Positions 1 to 7,087 are shown, counted from the stretch's first letter. The stretch is 17,349 nt of DNA from an uncultured Opitutia bacterium (GCA_937874455.1 CALNBE010000316.1:1-17349); one strand, 5' to 3'. Notes: generated by a model not told the origin, from the letters alone. A program made the numbers and translations.

Positions 1-937
1 GGGGCGGTTGTTCGGCGAGCTTATCGTAGAGATAGGCAGCGGGAGTGACTGTCCAAAGTTGGTAGCCGGGAGTTCCGGCGAGGATTTCTTCGAAGCGCTT
101 TTCGACACCGTTGACCGGGGCTTGGCCGTTGTACTGCTTGAGGGTGCGGTTACGAATGGCGTTGGGTTGGTCAAGGAAGGCGGCGACCTCGGGATCGTTT
201 TCCGGGATATGGGGGAAATTGGGAGGATTGGAATCGGTGCGCACATAGCCGAGCACGTAGGAGGCGGATTTGCCGTAGGGATAGGTGCGCATGCTCTCAA
301 CCGAGATGCGGATGGGCCAGTTGGTGGGGAAGTTTTCTACAAAGCGGGCCAGTTCCTGCTCGGAGATGTCGCTGATCAGGGTGTAGGGAATGGCGCGCTG
401 ACCGTAGAGGTGCTTGTGGGCGCTGTCGATATCGACGACCTCGCGGCGGTCCAGCACAGCGTTGACCTTGTCGAGGTAGCGCTGCAGCACGTTGGCGGGA
501 GCGAGGCGGGCCAGCTCGTTGGCGCGTTTTTTTTGCTGGCTACGGCGTTCGGCGCGTTCCTCTGCGGTGAGCGCGGTGAATTCCTCGGTGGCGGCGGTGA
601 GCTGGCGGAACTGGCGGTCGGTGCGGCGGAGTTGGGCGTATTCTTGGCGGATTTCCTCCCGCAGGTCGGAAAAGTCGGCGACCACATTGTAGCAGGGCCG
701 ATTGCCAACGAGCAGGTGTCCGTGTCGGTCATAGATGTTGCCGCGCGGGGCCGGCAGAATGATCAGGCGTCGGCTCTGGTTCTGGGCGCGCTGGGTGTAG
801 TCGTTACTGTCAACGAGCTGAAGGGAGAAAAGTCGGTAAACCAGCAGGGAGAAAAGCACGAGGATGATGCCGCCCAGCGCGGCAAATCGCCACACGCTCA
901 GCCGGTCCACTAGTTGCGCCTGTTTTTCCGCAGTCAT
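1..937 (-). CDS. mrdA: Penicillin-binding protein 2, N-terminal part (partial)
   Basis: This is the N-terminal 312 codons of a class B penicillin-binding protein, the transpeptidase that cross-links peptidoglycan during lateral wall growth with MreBCD and RodA. Reading the minus strand from ATG at 937 gives a short cytoplasmic tail and one membrane anchor (about residues 18-40). The family signature APRGNIYDRHG follows at residues 63-73, then the start of the dimerisation domain. The transpeptidase domain (SxxK, SxN, KTG) lies beyond the left edge and cannot be checked. Residues about 95-165 form a long charged, Arg/Glu/Gln-rich stretch, probably helical, before the conserved YPYGKSASYVLGYV region. 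The ATG overlaps the mreD stop as ATGA, so the two are translationally coupled. Identity is firm from the signature and the mre context; PBP2 rather than another class B PBP follows from that context. Confidence 0.92.
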   Translation of the reverse strand, partial: MTAEKQAQLVDRLSVWRFAALGGIILVLFSLLVYRLFSLQLVDSNDYTQRAQNQSRRLIILPAPRGNIYDRHGHLLVGNRPCYNVVADFSDLREEIRQEYAQLRRTDRQFRQLTAATEEFTALTAEERAERRSQQKKRANELARLAPANVLQRYLDKVNAVLDRREVVDIDSAHKHLYGQRAIPYTLISDISEQELARFVENFPTNWPIRISVESMRTYPYGKSASYVLGYVRTDSNPPNFPHIPENDPEVAAFLDQPNAIRNRTLKQYNGQAPVNGVEKRFEEILAGTPGYQLWTVTPAAYLYDKLAEQPP

Positions 938-1473
938 TCTTTTTTCAGCCGCTCCTCCAGCAGGTTTTTCCGCACCAGAAGGAAGCAGGAAAGTTGAAAG
1001 GAAAAATACCACATTCCCAGCATGGCGATCCAGGCGAGGGACACTAGCAGGGTGCAAAGGATGTTTTCAAGATGCAGAGTCCACGGAATTGTGCCGGGGG
1101 AAAATGCGGCGCAGAGCAAACAGTAGAGCAGGATGAGCAGGGCGCTGAGTGAGAGGGCAAAGGAAAACCAAGTGGTGCGCGGCCAGCGGAGAAATTTTTC
1201 CTGAAAAAGTTGGAGAATGAGCAGGGCGGGCAGCAGCAGGCTGGCCGAGAGCCCGAAGGGCGCGGGGCGGGCGGCGTCGGCCCAGACTGTGCAGAGCAAA
1301 ACGGTGACGATGGCCGGGCGGGGAGGGAACAGCAGCGCCGGGAGAAAAAGAAGGAGCGGATCGACGTAGAGGAAAATGCCGAAGCGGGAGAGCCAAGGCT
1401 GGATCAGGGCCGGCAGTGAGACCCAGAGCAGCCCGGAGAGAATGCCGGGAAGCCAGCGGAGCGCCTCTTTCAT
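934..1473 (-). CDS. mreD: Rod shape-determining protein MreD
   Basis: This 179-residue, very hydrophobic protein has about five predicted membrane segments (roughly residues 10-30, 38-65, 75-90, 100-125 and 135-165). That matches MreD, a small integral membrane component of the elongasome. MreD is poorly conserved in sequence, so the call rests on size, hydrophobicity and position between mreC and mrdA. The PLLLFLPALLFPPRPAI region resembles the first conserved hydrophobic block of the family. Its ATG at 1473 overlaps the mreC stop by four bases (ATGA), and its own stop overlaps the mrdA start the same way, which indicates one transcript and coupled translation. The C-terminus is a short charged tail ending ERLKKE. 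Confidence 0.85.
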   Translation of the reverse strand: MKEALRWLPGILSGLLWVSLPALIQPWLSRFGIFLYVDPLLLFLPALLFPPRPAIVTVLLCTVWADAARPAPFGLSASLLLPALLILQLFQEKFLRWPRTTWFSFALSLSALLILLYCLLCAAFSPGTIPWTLHLENILCTLLVSLAWIAMLGMWYFSFQLSCFLLVRKNLLEERLKKE

Positions 1474-2333
1474 GGACGGACCGAATTGGATGTTTCCGGA
1501 GCCAAGGGAACCATGATGGCGACTTCCTCCAGCCGGGAGAGATCGGTGTGGAGGCGCACTGCGGCTTCCAGGAACAGCCCATCGGAAGTGGGGGCAAATT
1601 TTCCCTCGATTACTCCGATGCTCAGTCCGGCGGGGAAGACGCCGCCGGTGCCGGTGGTGAAGACTTGGATGGGCGAGTTGGCGGGGCCGGGGTAGCGGTA
1701 GTCGGACGGCAGATAAGTGATGCGTCCGGTGGGCGGATGGAACGGTTTGTTGATGTCACCGGTAAAGACCACTGTGCGCTCGTCGCCGTCCAGGTTGGCG
1801 GAGATGCGGAAGACGGAGCTGGAGATGAGTTCGACCTCGCTGGTGTGCAGGTGGACTTTGATGACGCGGCCCACGACGCCAGTGTTGATTACCACCGGGC
1901 TGCCCTCGCGCACGCCATCGGCGCTGCCCTTGCTGACGGTGATTTGCTGCCACCAAGTGTGCAGGTCGCGGCGGGCGACACGGGCGATTACGGTGCGGAA
2001 ATCGATTTTCCCGGGCAGTTGCAGCAATTCCTCCAGATGCTTGTTTTCCTCCGCCAGCCCGCGCATTTGCTGGAGTTCCAGTTGCAGCAGTGCGTTGGCG
2101 CGGGCGAGGTCGCGTCCGGCGATCAGCAGTTCGCGCCGGGAGCGCAAGCCGGTTTCGTCCCAGTAACGCTGCAAATCCTGCAACTGGGATTGGGCGAGGA
2201 TGACTGGGGCTTGAAACTCGTAAAAGGCGTCGCGGAAAAAATGCCGGATGCCCAGCGGAACGGACCACCAGGCAAGCAGACCCAGAACGAGGTAAACGAA
2301 CGGCTTTAAATTGATGCGCCCCGGCGTACCCAC
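1470..2333 (-). CDS. mreC: Rod shape-determining protein MreC
   Basis: MreC (287 residues) is the periplasmic scaffold that links MreB filaments to the PBP2/RodA synthase. It has one N-terminal membrane helix (residues about 11-30), a coiled-coil stretch (about 65-105, rich in Leu, Gln and Glu) and then the two beta-barrel domains. Recognisable family segments are VSKGSADGVREGSPVV, NTGVVGRV and LISSSVFRISA. The start is GTG at 2333, because there is no ATG near the membrane helix, and no Shine-Dalgarno is seen. It lies 28 bases after the mreB stop and overlaps mreD by four bases, so it is part of the mreBCD-mrdA operon. Length is normal for the family. Confidence 0.93.
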   Translation of the reverse strand: MGTPGRINLKPFVYLVLGLLAWWSVPLGIRHFFRDAFYEFQAPVILAQSQLQDLQRYWDETGLRSRRELLIAGRDLARANALLQLELQQMRGLAEENKHLEELLQLPGKIDFRTVIARVARRDLHTWWQQITVSKGSADGVREGSPVVINTGVVGRVIKVHLHTSEVELISSSVFRISANLDGDERTVVFTGDINKPFHPPTGRITYLPSDYRYPGPANSPIQVFTTGTGGVFPAGLSIGVIEGKFAPTSDGLFLEAAVRLHTDLSRLEEVAIMVPLAPETSNSVRP

Positions 2334-2361
2334 AGCAAAATTCCAGAGCTAGGCGGCGCGA

Positions 2362-3378
2362 TCAGTGGCCGCGCCAGCGGGTGTCTTGCAGGATGACGCC
2401 AGTGCCGTTGACGACGGCGCAGAGGGGATCGTCGCCGCCAAAAACGGGGATGCCAGTGGCGTCGCTGAGCAGTTTGTCGATGCCGCGGATCAGAGAGCCG
2501 CCGCCAGCGAGGGCGATGCCGCGGTCCACCAAGTCGGAGGCCAGCTCGGGCGGGCAGCGCTCCAGGGAGGTGCGCACGGCCTCGATGATGGCGTTGAAGT
2601 TTTCCATCAGCGCCTCGCGCACTTCCTGCGAGGTCAGGTAAAGCGGCTTGGGCAGGCCGGACATGGCGTCGCGACCTTTGATTTCCAGAGTCATTTCCTG
2701 CTCCAGCGGCACGGCGGAACCGATCTTCATCTTGATTTCCTCCGCGGTGCGTTCGCCGATGATCAGGTTGTAGGCGCGCTTGACGTAGTTGATGATGCTG
2801 GTGTCGAGTTCGTCGCCGCCGACGCGGATGCTGCGGGCATAGACAATGTCGCCGAGGGAAAGCACGGCGACTTCGGTGGTGCCGCCGCCGATGTCCACGA
2901 TCATGCTGGCGGCGGGCTCGCCGACTGGGAGGCCGACGCCGAGGGCGGAGGCGATGGGTTCGGCGATGGGGTGTACCTCGTCGGCTCCAGCGCGGAAGGC
3001 GGAGTCCATCACGGCGCGTTTTTCAACGGCGGTGATGCCGTAGGGCACGGCGACCACGACGTTGAGGTGGGTGAAGAAGTTTTTCTTGGCGACCTTGCCG
3101 ATGAAGTAGCGGAGCATGTGCTCGCTGATCTCGAAATCGGCGATCACTCCGTCCTTCATTGGCCGCAGTGCGGAGATGGTGCCGGGGGTGCGTCCCAGCA
3201 TCATCTTGGCATCGAGGCCGACCGCGATGGGTTTGCGGGTCTCGTTGTGAATGGCGACTACGCTGGGTTCGCGAAGCACGACGCCGCGATCTTTCAGGTA
3301 AACGAGGGTGTTGGCGGTACCGAGGTCGATGCCGATGGCATTGGAAAGGGAGAAAATTCCGGGCAAACGTTTGATCAT
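2362..3378 (-). CDS. mreB: Rod shape-determining protein MreB (bacterial actin)
   Basis: MreB (338 residues, usual length) is the actin-like ATPase that forms membrane-bound filaments and orients lateral peptidoglycan synthesis. The actin-fold nucleotide motifs are intact. Phosphate 1 is IGIDLGTANTLVYL (residues about 16-29), phosphate 2 is IVDIGGGTTEVAVL with the following SIRVGGDELD, and the adenosine motif is LAGGGSLIRGID near the C-terminus. The start is ATG at 3378. The 97 bases between uppP and mreB contain a perfect minus-strand TTGACA (3437-3432) that could serve as a -35 element, but no convincing -10 lies at the expected distance, so I do not call a promoter. mreB is followed by mreC after 28 bases. 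Confidence 0.97.
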   Translation of the reverse strand: MIKRLPGIFSLSNAIGIDLGTANTLVYLKDRGVVLREPSVVAIHNETRKPIAVGLDAKMMLGRTPGTISALRPMKDGVIADFEISEHMLRYFIGKVAKKNFFTHLNVVVAVPYGITAVEKRAVMDSAFRAGADEVHPIAEPIASALGVGLPVGEPAASMIVDIGGGTTEVAVLSLGDIVYARSIRVGGDELDTSIINYVKRAYNLIIGERTAEEIKMKIGSAVPLEQEMTLEIKGRDAMSGLPKPLYLTSQEVREALMENFNAIIEAVRTSLERCPPELASDLVDRGIALAGGGSLIRGIDKLLSDATGIPVFGGDDPLCAVVNGTGVILQDTRWRGH

Positions 3379-3475
3379 GGGAACGATGGCGAAAAGGGAT
3401 TGGCGCTAGCTTCGGTTGGACGAGACAGTTTTGTCAAAGACTATGTGAGTGCCAATAGGTTAATTTGAAAGAAGT

Positions 3476-4555
3476 TCACGCATAAAAAATCACCGCCAGC
3501 ACGGCGGCCAGCGCGAATCGATACCATGCGAAGAGTGCCAGTCCGTGGCGGCTGATCCAGGCGACCATCCATTTGACGGCGAAAAAGGCGGTGACGGTGG
3601 CGAGCGTCAGTCCGAGTAGCAGCGGGCCGAAGTCGAAGGCGGCCAGCATGAGTTGGCCGGAACTGTAGGTTTTGTAGGCGCTGGCGGCGGAAAGAGTGAC
3701 GAGGCCGAGGAGGAAGCTGAACTCGGTGGCGCGCACCGGGGAGAGGCCAACCAAGTAGCCGCCGCAGATGGCAGCCATGGAGCGGCTGGTACCCGGCCAC
3801 ATGGCGCAGCATTGGGCAAGTCCGATGGCGATGGACTGGCGGATGCCGAGCTGGTGGAGGTCGGGTCCTTCGGATGCGGTGGCGGCGGCGCGGCGACGTT
3901 GAATTTTCTCCACGCCAAGCATCACAAACGCGCCGACAAAAAGGGCGAGGATGACGGGGAAAATGCCGAAGAGCATTTTTTCGATCAGCTGGTTGAAGAG
4001 CAGACCGATGATGGCGGCGGGGAGAAAGGCCAGGAGCAGGTTGCGGGCGAGGAGGAAGCTCTCGCGCTGGCCGCGCAGCAGCCCCAGTAGCAGGCCGGAG
4101 ACCCGGTGCCAGTAGGCGAAGAGCACGGCGAGAATGGCGCCGAATTGGATGACGATGATGTAGGCGTCGGCGGCGTTTTTCAGGGTGAAGGCGACGGTGA
4201 CGGGCGGTTCCTCCGGGGTGCCGGTGGCCTTGTTCCAAATGCGGGCGGGCAGGGGCGGTTTTTCCTCGTCGAGCAAGGGTTGTCCGTTCTTGTCGTTGAC
4301 CGGTGTCTCAGCGTCGAGACCGAGGAATTTGTTGGCGATGATCAGGTGTCCGGTGGAGGAAACGGGCAGATATTCGGTAAGCCCCTCGACCACGCCCAGC
4401 ACGGCGGCGGCGGGATAACCGAGTTTTTCATCGGCGCGCAACGCCGAAGACTCCGGCGCGGAGGAAACGGCGGCGGGCGTTTCTTGCGCGGAAAGGAAAG
4501 GCGCTGGGATTAGCGCGAAGGCCAGTGAGAGAATGAGGAGGCGCACGGGAAGCAT
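3476..4555 (-). CDS. uppP: Undecaprenyl-diphosphate phosphatase (UppP/BacA family)
   Basis: This integral membrane enzyme dephosphorylates undecaprenyl diphosphate to the monophosphate carrier used for peptidoglycan and O-antigen precursors; the family also confers bacitracin tolerance. Catalytic motifs are present: EGLTEYLPVSSTGH (residues 57-70, with Glu57, Glu61, Ser67 and His70) and PGTSRS (254-259, with Arg258). The protein is 359 residues, longer than the usual roughly 270. It begins with a signal-peptide-like segment (about 1-23, ending FLSAQ), followed by an Ala/Ser-rich linker. It also carries a polar insertion of about 45 residues (roughly 80-125) after the first catalytic motif. 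I chose ATG at 4555 because the frame stays open further upstream only by running into the divergent dinB gene. It lies upstream of, and in the same direction as, the mre operon. Confidence 0.94.
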   Translation of the reverse strand: MLPVRLLILSLAFALIPAPFLSAQETPAAVSSAPESSALRADEKLGYPAAAVLGVVEGLTEYLPVSSTGHLIIANKFLGLDAETPVNDKNGQPLLDEEKPPLPARIWNKATGTPEEPPVTVAFTLKNAADAYIIVIQFGAILAVLFAYWHRVSGLLLGLLRGQRESFLLARNLLLAFLPAAIIGLLFNQLIEKMLFGIFPVILALFVGAFVMLGVEKIQRRRAAATASEGPDLHQLGIRQSIAIGLAQCCAMWPGTSRSMAAICGGYLVGLSPVRATEFSFLLGLVTLSAASAYKTYSSGQLMLAAFDFGPLLLGLTLATVTAFFAVKWMVAWISRHGLALFAWYRFALAAVLAVIFYA

Positions 4556-4660
4556 GGAGGAACTGCCAGCAGTGATGCGGAGAGCGGCGGGGGGTTCAAT
4601 GCTTTTGCCAATTTTCTTTGCAGCGAGACAGTGCTTGCGGATGTAGTGAACGTTTGTCTT

Positions 4661-4676
4661 CTGTTGCGCGTGACAG
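4661..4676. promoter_or_regulatory. Candidate LexA (SOS) operator before dinB
   Basis: The dyad CTGTTGCGCGTGACAG fits the CTGT-N8-ACAG core of the gamma-proteobacterial SOS box. It keeps the TGT-N8-ACA geometry shared with the verrucomicrobial LexA motif TGTTC-N4-GAACA, matching 7 of 10 fixed positions. It ends three bases before the dinB ATG, so a bound repressor would block transcription or initiation. dinB is a classical SOS gene. The sequence match is direct; its function as an operator is inferred, and no lexA gene is in the window. Confidence 0.5.
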
Positions 4677-4679
4677 GAC

Positions 4680-5861
4680 ATGAGCCGCGAACTCCCCACA
4701 TTTGTGCATTTGGATGCCGACGCTTTTTTCGTCGCGGTGGAGCGGGCGTTGGATCCCTCGTTGCGCGGGAAAAAAGTGGCGGTGGGTGGGCGGCAGCGGG
4801 GCATCATTTCCTCCGCGAGCTATGAGGCGCGGGCTTGCGGGGTGTACACGCCGATGCCGACCGCGCAGGCGTTGCGGGTGTGCCCGGATTTGATTTTGGT
4901 GAGCGGCGGAATGGGCCGTTACGGGGAGTTTTCGCGCCGGTTGTTTGCGTTGTGCGAGACGGTGACGCCACTGGTGGAGCGGCGGTCGATTGACGAGGGG
5001 TTTATGGATGTCGGCCCGTGCGGCTGGCGGAGCGCGGAGGAAATTGCGGCGAAAATTCGCGCCCTGCAGCAAAGGATTCGAGAAGAACTGGATTTGCCGG
5101 TTTCCTTTGGGCTGGCGACAGCGAAGCTGGTGGCGGCGATTGCCAGCAAGCAGCGCAAGCCAGAGGGATTCACTGTGGTGGCGGCGGGCGCGGAGGAAAG
5201 TTTTCTTGCGCCGCTGCCCATTGGGGTTTTGCCGGGAGTCGGCAAAAAAACCGAGGTGCTGCTCAAGGCAAACGGCATCGTGAAGGTGGCGGATTTGCTG
5301 GCGCACGGCGACGCGGAACTGGCGGCGTTGCTGGGCCGGGACTGGCGGGATTGGCAAAGGATGGCGCGCGGGGAGGATGATTCGGAAATTTCCTTGGAGC
5401 GCGAGGACGCGAAATCGTATTCGCAGCAGGAAACCTTTGCAGAGGATGCGGCGGATTTTGCGATTATTTTGCGGGTGGCCAAAGGCATGCTTGATGCGCT
5501 GCTGCCCAAGGTGCGGGCGGACGGGAAGCGCGCGCGGACACTGACCGTCAAGGTGCGCTATCCCGGCATGGGCGAGGATGTGGCGGGGCGAAGTCTGGCG
5601 GCGGCGACGGATCTGGAGGGACCGTTTTACGCCTTGCTGGAGTCGTTGTTGCGGCAGGCGTGGCGGCGGCGGGCCGCGGTGCGTTTGGTGGCGGTGCGGC
5701 TGTCGGGGATTGAGGGGGAGGAAAGCCAGCTGGAATTGTTTGGCGAAAACCGGGAGCGGGAGGAAAGGCAGCGGCGGCTGGCGGAGGCGGTGGATGCGCT
5801 GAATGCGCGCAGCGGTGGCCGGGTGCGGCATGGGCACCAATTGGGCCGAGGGAAAAATTGA
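4680..5861 (+). CDS. dinB: DNA polymerase IV (Y-family translesion polymerase)
   Basis: DinB (393 residues) carries out error-prone translesion synthesis. Y-family motifs are visible: HLDADAFFVAVE at residues 10-21 (metal ligand Asp12, steric-gate Phe17), ASYEARACGV at 46-55, and SIDEG at 103-107 with catalytic Asp105 and Glu106. SFGLATAKLVAAIASKQRKP (palm) and PIGVLPGVGKKTEVLL (thumb helix-hairpin-helix) follow, then a little-finger domain from about residue 240. A beta-clamp-binding motif, QLELF, sits at residues 350-354, about 40 residues before the end; a charged helical tail follows it. The start at 4680 puts MSRELPTFVHLDAD at the N-terminus, as expected; only a weak AGGA precedes it. 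It is divergent from uppP, with a candidate LexA box immediately before the ATG. It converges with the lipoprotein gene, leaving 16 bases between them. Confidence 0.95.
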   Translation: MSRELPTFVHLDADAFFVAVERALDPSLRGKKVAVGGRQRGIISSASYEARACGVYTPMPTAQALRVCPDLILVSGGMGRYGEFSRRLFALCETVTPLVERRSIDEGFMDVGPCGWRSAEEIAAKIRALQQRIREELDLPVSFGLATAKLVAAIASKQRKPEGFTVVAAGAEESFLAPLPIGVLPGVGKKTEVLLKANGIVKVADLLAHGDAELAALLGRDWRDWQRMARGEDDSEISLEREDAKSYSQQETFAEDAADFAIILRVAKGMLDALLPKVRADGKRARTLTVKVRYPGMGEDVAGRSLAAATDLEGPFYALLESLLRQAWRRRAAVRLVAVRLSGIEGEESQLELFGENREREERQRRLAEAVDALNARSGGRVRHGHQLGRGKN

Positions 5862-5877
5862 GCGATGGAGGAATTTT

Positions 5878-6387
5878 TCAATGACGCCGCCGGGGGCGAA
5901 AGGGGCGGTTGGAGCGGAAGGTGATTTCGGAAACGGCACCATCGACAAAAACTGCCTGCTGATAGGTAAGCGATTCGTCACCCCACAGTGAACCGGAAGG
6001 GCCCGGACGGTGCTGGCGTTGGGGTGGCGGACGTTTTTCGGGCGGCGGGGGCCGATGGTGCCGTCGCGGAGGAAATGGCTGGTCGGCGGACTCCACGTAG
6101 GTCCAGACATCCTTGGTGACGCCGTCTTCGGCGAGCAACAACACCGCCCTATCGGGTTCGCCCCACGCGATGTAAACCATGTCCGGCGAGTCGCCCAGCC
6201 GGACAATTCCTTGCAATATTCGGTGCCGGGTTTCCTCCGGGAACGAGGAAAATACGGCGGAAATTTCCTCCGCGCGCTCCTCGGGATTGCTGGAGAAGAA
6301 ATTGGAAAACGAGTGGCAGCCGGCAAACAGCAGGCAACCAAGGAGCAGTGTCGAAAGCGGGGAATGGCGATGAAGGGCGAGGGGCAT
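5878..6387 (-). CDS. Small lipoprotein with BamE/SmpA-like domain
   Basis: This 169-residue protein has a lipoprotein signal peptide, STLLLGCLLFAG|C, with the lipidated Cys near residue 24. The body contains IVRLGDSPDMVYIAWGEPDR followed by VWTYVES. That resembles the core of BamE/SmpA/OmlA lipoproteins (a short helix, then a 'G-x-P' turn, then a 'W-x-Y' strand), which help outer-membrane beta-barrel assembly. The similarity is by eye only, so the function is tentative. A low-complexity Pro/Arg/His-rich linker (about residues 110-135) separates this from a C-terminal segment with YQQAVFVDGAVSEITF. The frame could begin upstream at a TTG (6438), but ATG at 6387 gives a proper signal peptide. 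The gene is monocistronic by position: it converges with dinB, and a tRNA gene lies upstream on the other strand. Confidence 0.75.
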   Translation of the reverse strand: MPLALHRHSPLSTLLLGCLLFAGCHSFSNFFSSNPEERAEEISAVFSSFPEETRHRILQGIVRLGDSPDMVYIAWGEPDRAVLLLAEDGVTKDVWTYVESADQPFPPRRHHRPPPPEKRPPPQRQHRPGPSGSLWGDESLTYQQAVFVDGAVSEITFRSNRPFRPRRRH

Positions 6388-6543
6388 TGCCGGGGCGAGG
6401 GATGGGGAAGGGAATGTTTGGAGCGGAGGAAATGGCAAACAAAAGACGGGGCGGGCAATCGGCGAAGAAAACCCGCAGAGGAAATTTTACGAAAAATGCT
6501 TGCAGCACCTGCGTCGGCATCCATAACCCACAACCTCCTTTTC

Positions 6544-6618
6544 GGGTTAGTAGCTCAATGGTAGAGCAGTTGCCTTTTAAGCAATTGGTTCTGGGTTCGA
6601 GTCCCAGCTGACCCACCA
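6544..6618 (+). tRNA. tRNA-Lys (anticodon UUU)
   Basis: The cloverleaf is complete. The acceptor stem GGGTTAG pairs with CTGACCC (one G-U pair), and the D-arm is GCTC/GAGC. The anticodon stem is GTTGC/GCAAT around the loop CTTTTAA (anticodon TTT). There is a five-base variable loop, and the T-arm is CTGGG-TTCGAGT-CCCAG. The discriminator A is followed by an encoded CCA (6616-6618). A weak promoter-like pair, TTGCAG (6500-6505) with CATAAC (6522-6527, 16-base spacer), lies upstream. A strong hairpin terminator follows, so this is a single-tRNA transcription unit. Confidence 0.97.
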
Positions 6619-6624
6619 CCTTGG

Positions 6625-6653
6625 AACCCGCTAGAAATAGCGGGTTTCTTTTT
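6625..6653 (+). terminator. Intrinsic terminator after tRNA-Lys
   Basis: A nine-base perfect stem, AACCCGCTA / TAGCGGGTT, closes a GAAA tetraloop and is followed by TCTTTTT. It begins seven bases after the tRNA CCA and ends just before the stop of the convergent zinc-finger gene. The opposite strand lacks a good T-tract, so it mainly serves the tRNA. Confidence 0.92.
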
Positions 6654-6655
6654 GT

Positions 6656-6982
6656 TTAGGCGGGTCTGGTTTTTTCCGCTTCGGGCAATTTGGCGACGGG
6701 CAGGCTTGTTGCCACGAGTTTTTCGAGAATGCGCATCCGGTTTTGCAGTCCGGTGATTTGTTCCTTTAGTAGGCTGATTTCTGGATTGTCGGCGTGGGAT
6801 TGACCGGTGGCGGCGGTGTTCTCCGGACCTGGCGCTTTTTTCCCCAGTAGCTCGATGCAGACATCGACGCACTCATTGCAGATGTTCGCGCCTTTGGGGC
6901 CGGCGATCATTTTTTCGCAGAGAGTGTTGGGCTTCCCGCAAAAAGAGCAGAGGTGATTTGATGGGGTTTCCTGTTCGGCCAT
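6656..6982 (-). CDS. Stand-alone ClpX-type C4 zinc-finger protein
   Basis: This 108-residue protein consists of a ClpX N-terminal zinc-binding domain without the AAA+ ATPase. The four ligands are Cys12, Cys15, Cys35 and Cys38 in CSFCGKPNTLCEKMIAGPK...ICNECVDVCIELL, spaced C-x2-C-x19-C-x2-C as in ClpX. In ClpX this domain dimerises and binds adaptors and substrates. A Gly/Ala/Pro-rich linker (about 48-66) leads to a predicted coiled coil (about 69-92, heptad Leu/Ile/Met), and the protein ends in a charged tail. No ATPase or second ClpX domain follows before the stop. It could be a ClpXP adaptor, competitor or unrelated zinc-binding scaffold; the function is unknown. ispD lies 105 bases upstream on the same strand, so co-transcription is possible. 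No Shine-Dalgarno precedes the ATG. Confidence 0.85.
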   Translation of the reverse strand: MAEQETPSNHLCSFCGKPNTLCEKMIAGPKGANICNECVDVCIELLGKKAPGPENTAATGQSHADNPEISLLKEQITGLQNRMRILEKLVATSLPVAKLPEAEKTRPA

Positions 6983-7087
6983 TTGCGGTTATTTTCTGGG
7001 GAAAGTGGCAGAATCCTGTTTTGGAATAAAGTGGATAAAACGCCGGATTTTCCTGTGCGGGTGAGGCGTCAATTGGGGCAGATTTTC

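Noticed and set aside
8..3468. Long plus-strand open frames at 8-913, 1416-2309 and 2365-3468
   Set aside because: They lie antisense to the well-supported mrdA, mreC and mreB genes, show Gly/Ala/Val-rich anonymous translations, and reflect the low stop-codon frequency of GC-rich DNA.
4596..6533. 645-codon minus-strand open frame covering dinB and the lipoprotein
   Set aside because: The product is Pro/Arg/His-rich with no recognisable domain, and dinB on the other strand has all catalytic motifs.
6544..6653. tRNA-Lys as an integration (att) site of a mobile element
   Set aside because: No integrase, no direct repeat of the tRNA 3' end and no foreign genes are nearby; a normal terminator and ordinary genes follow.
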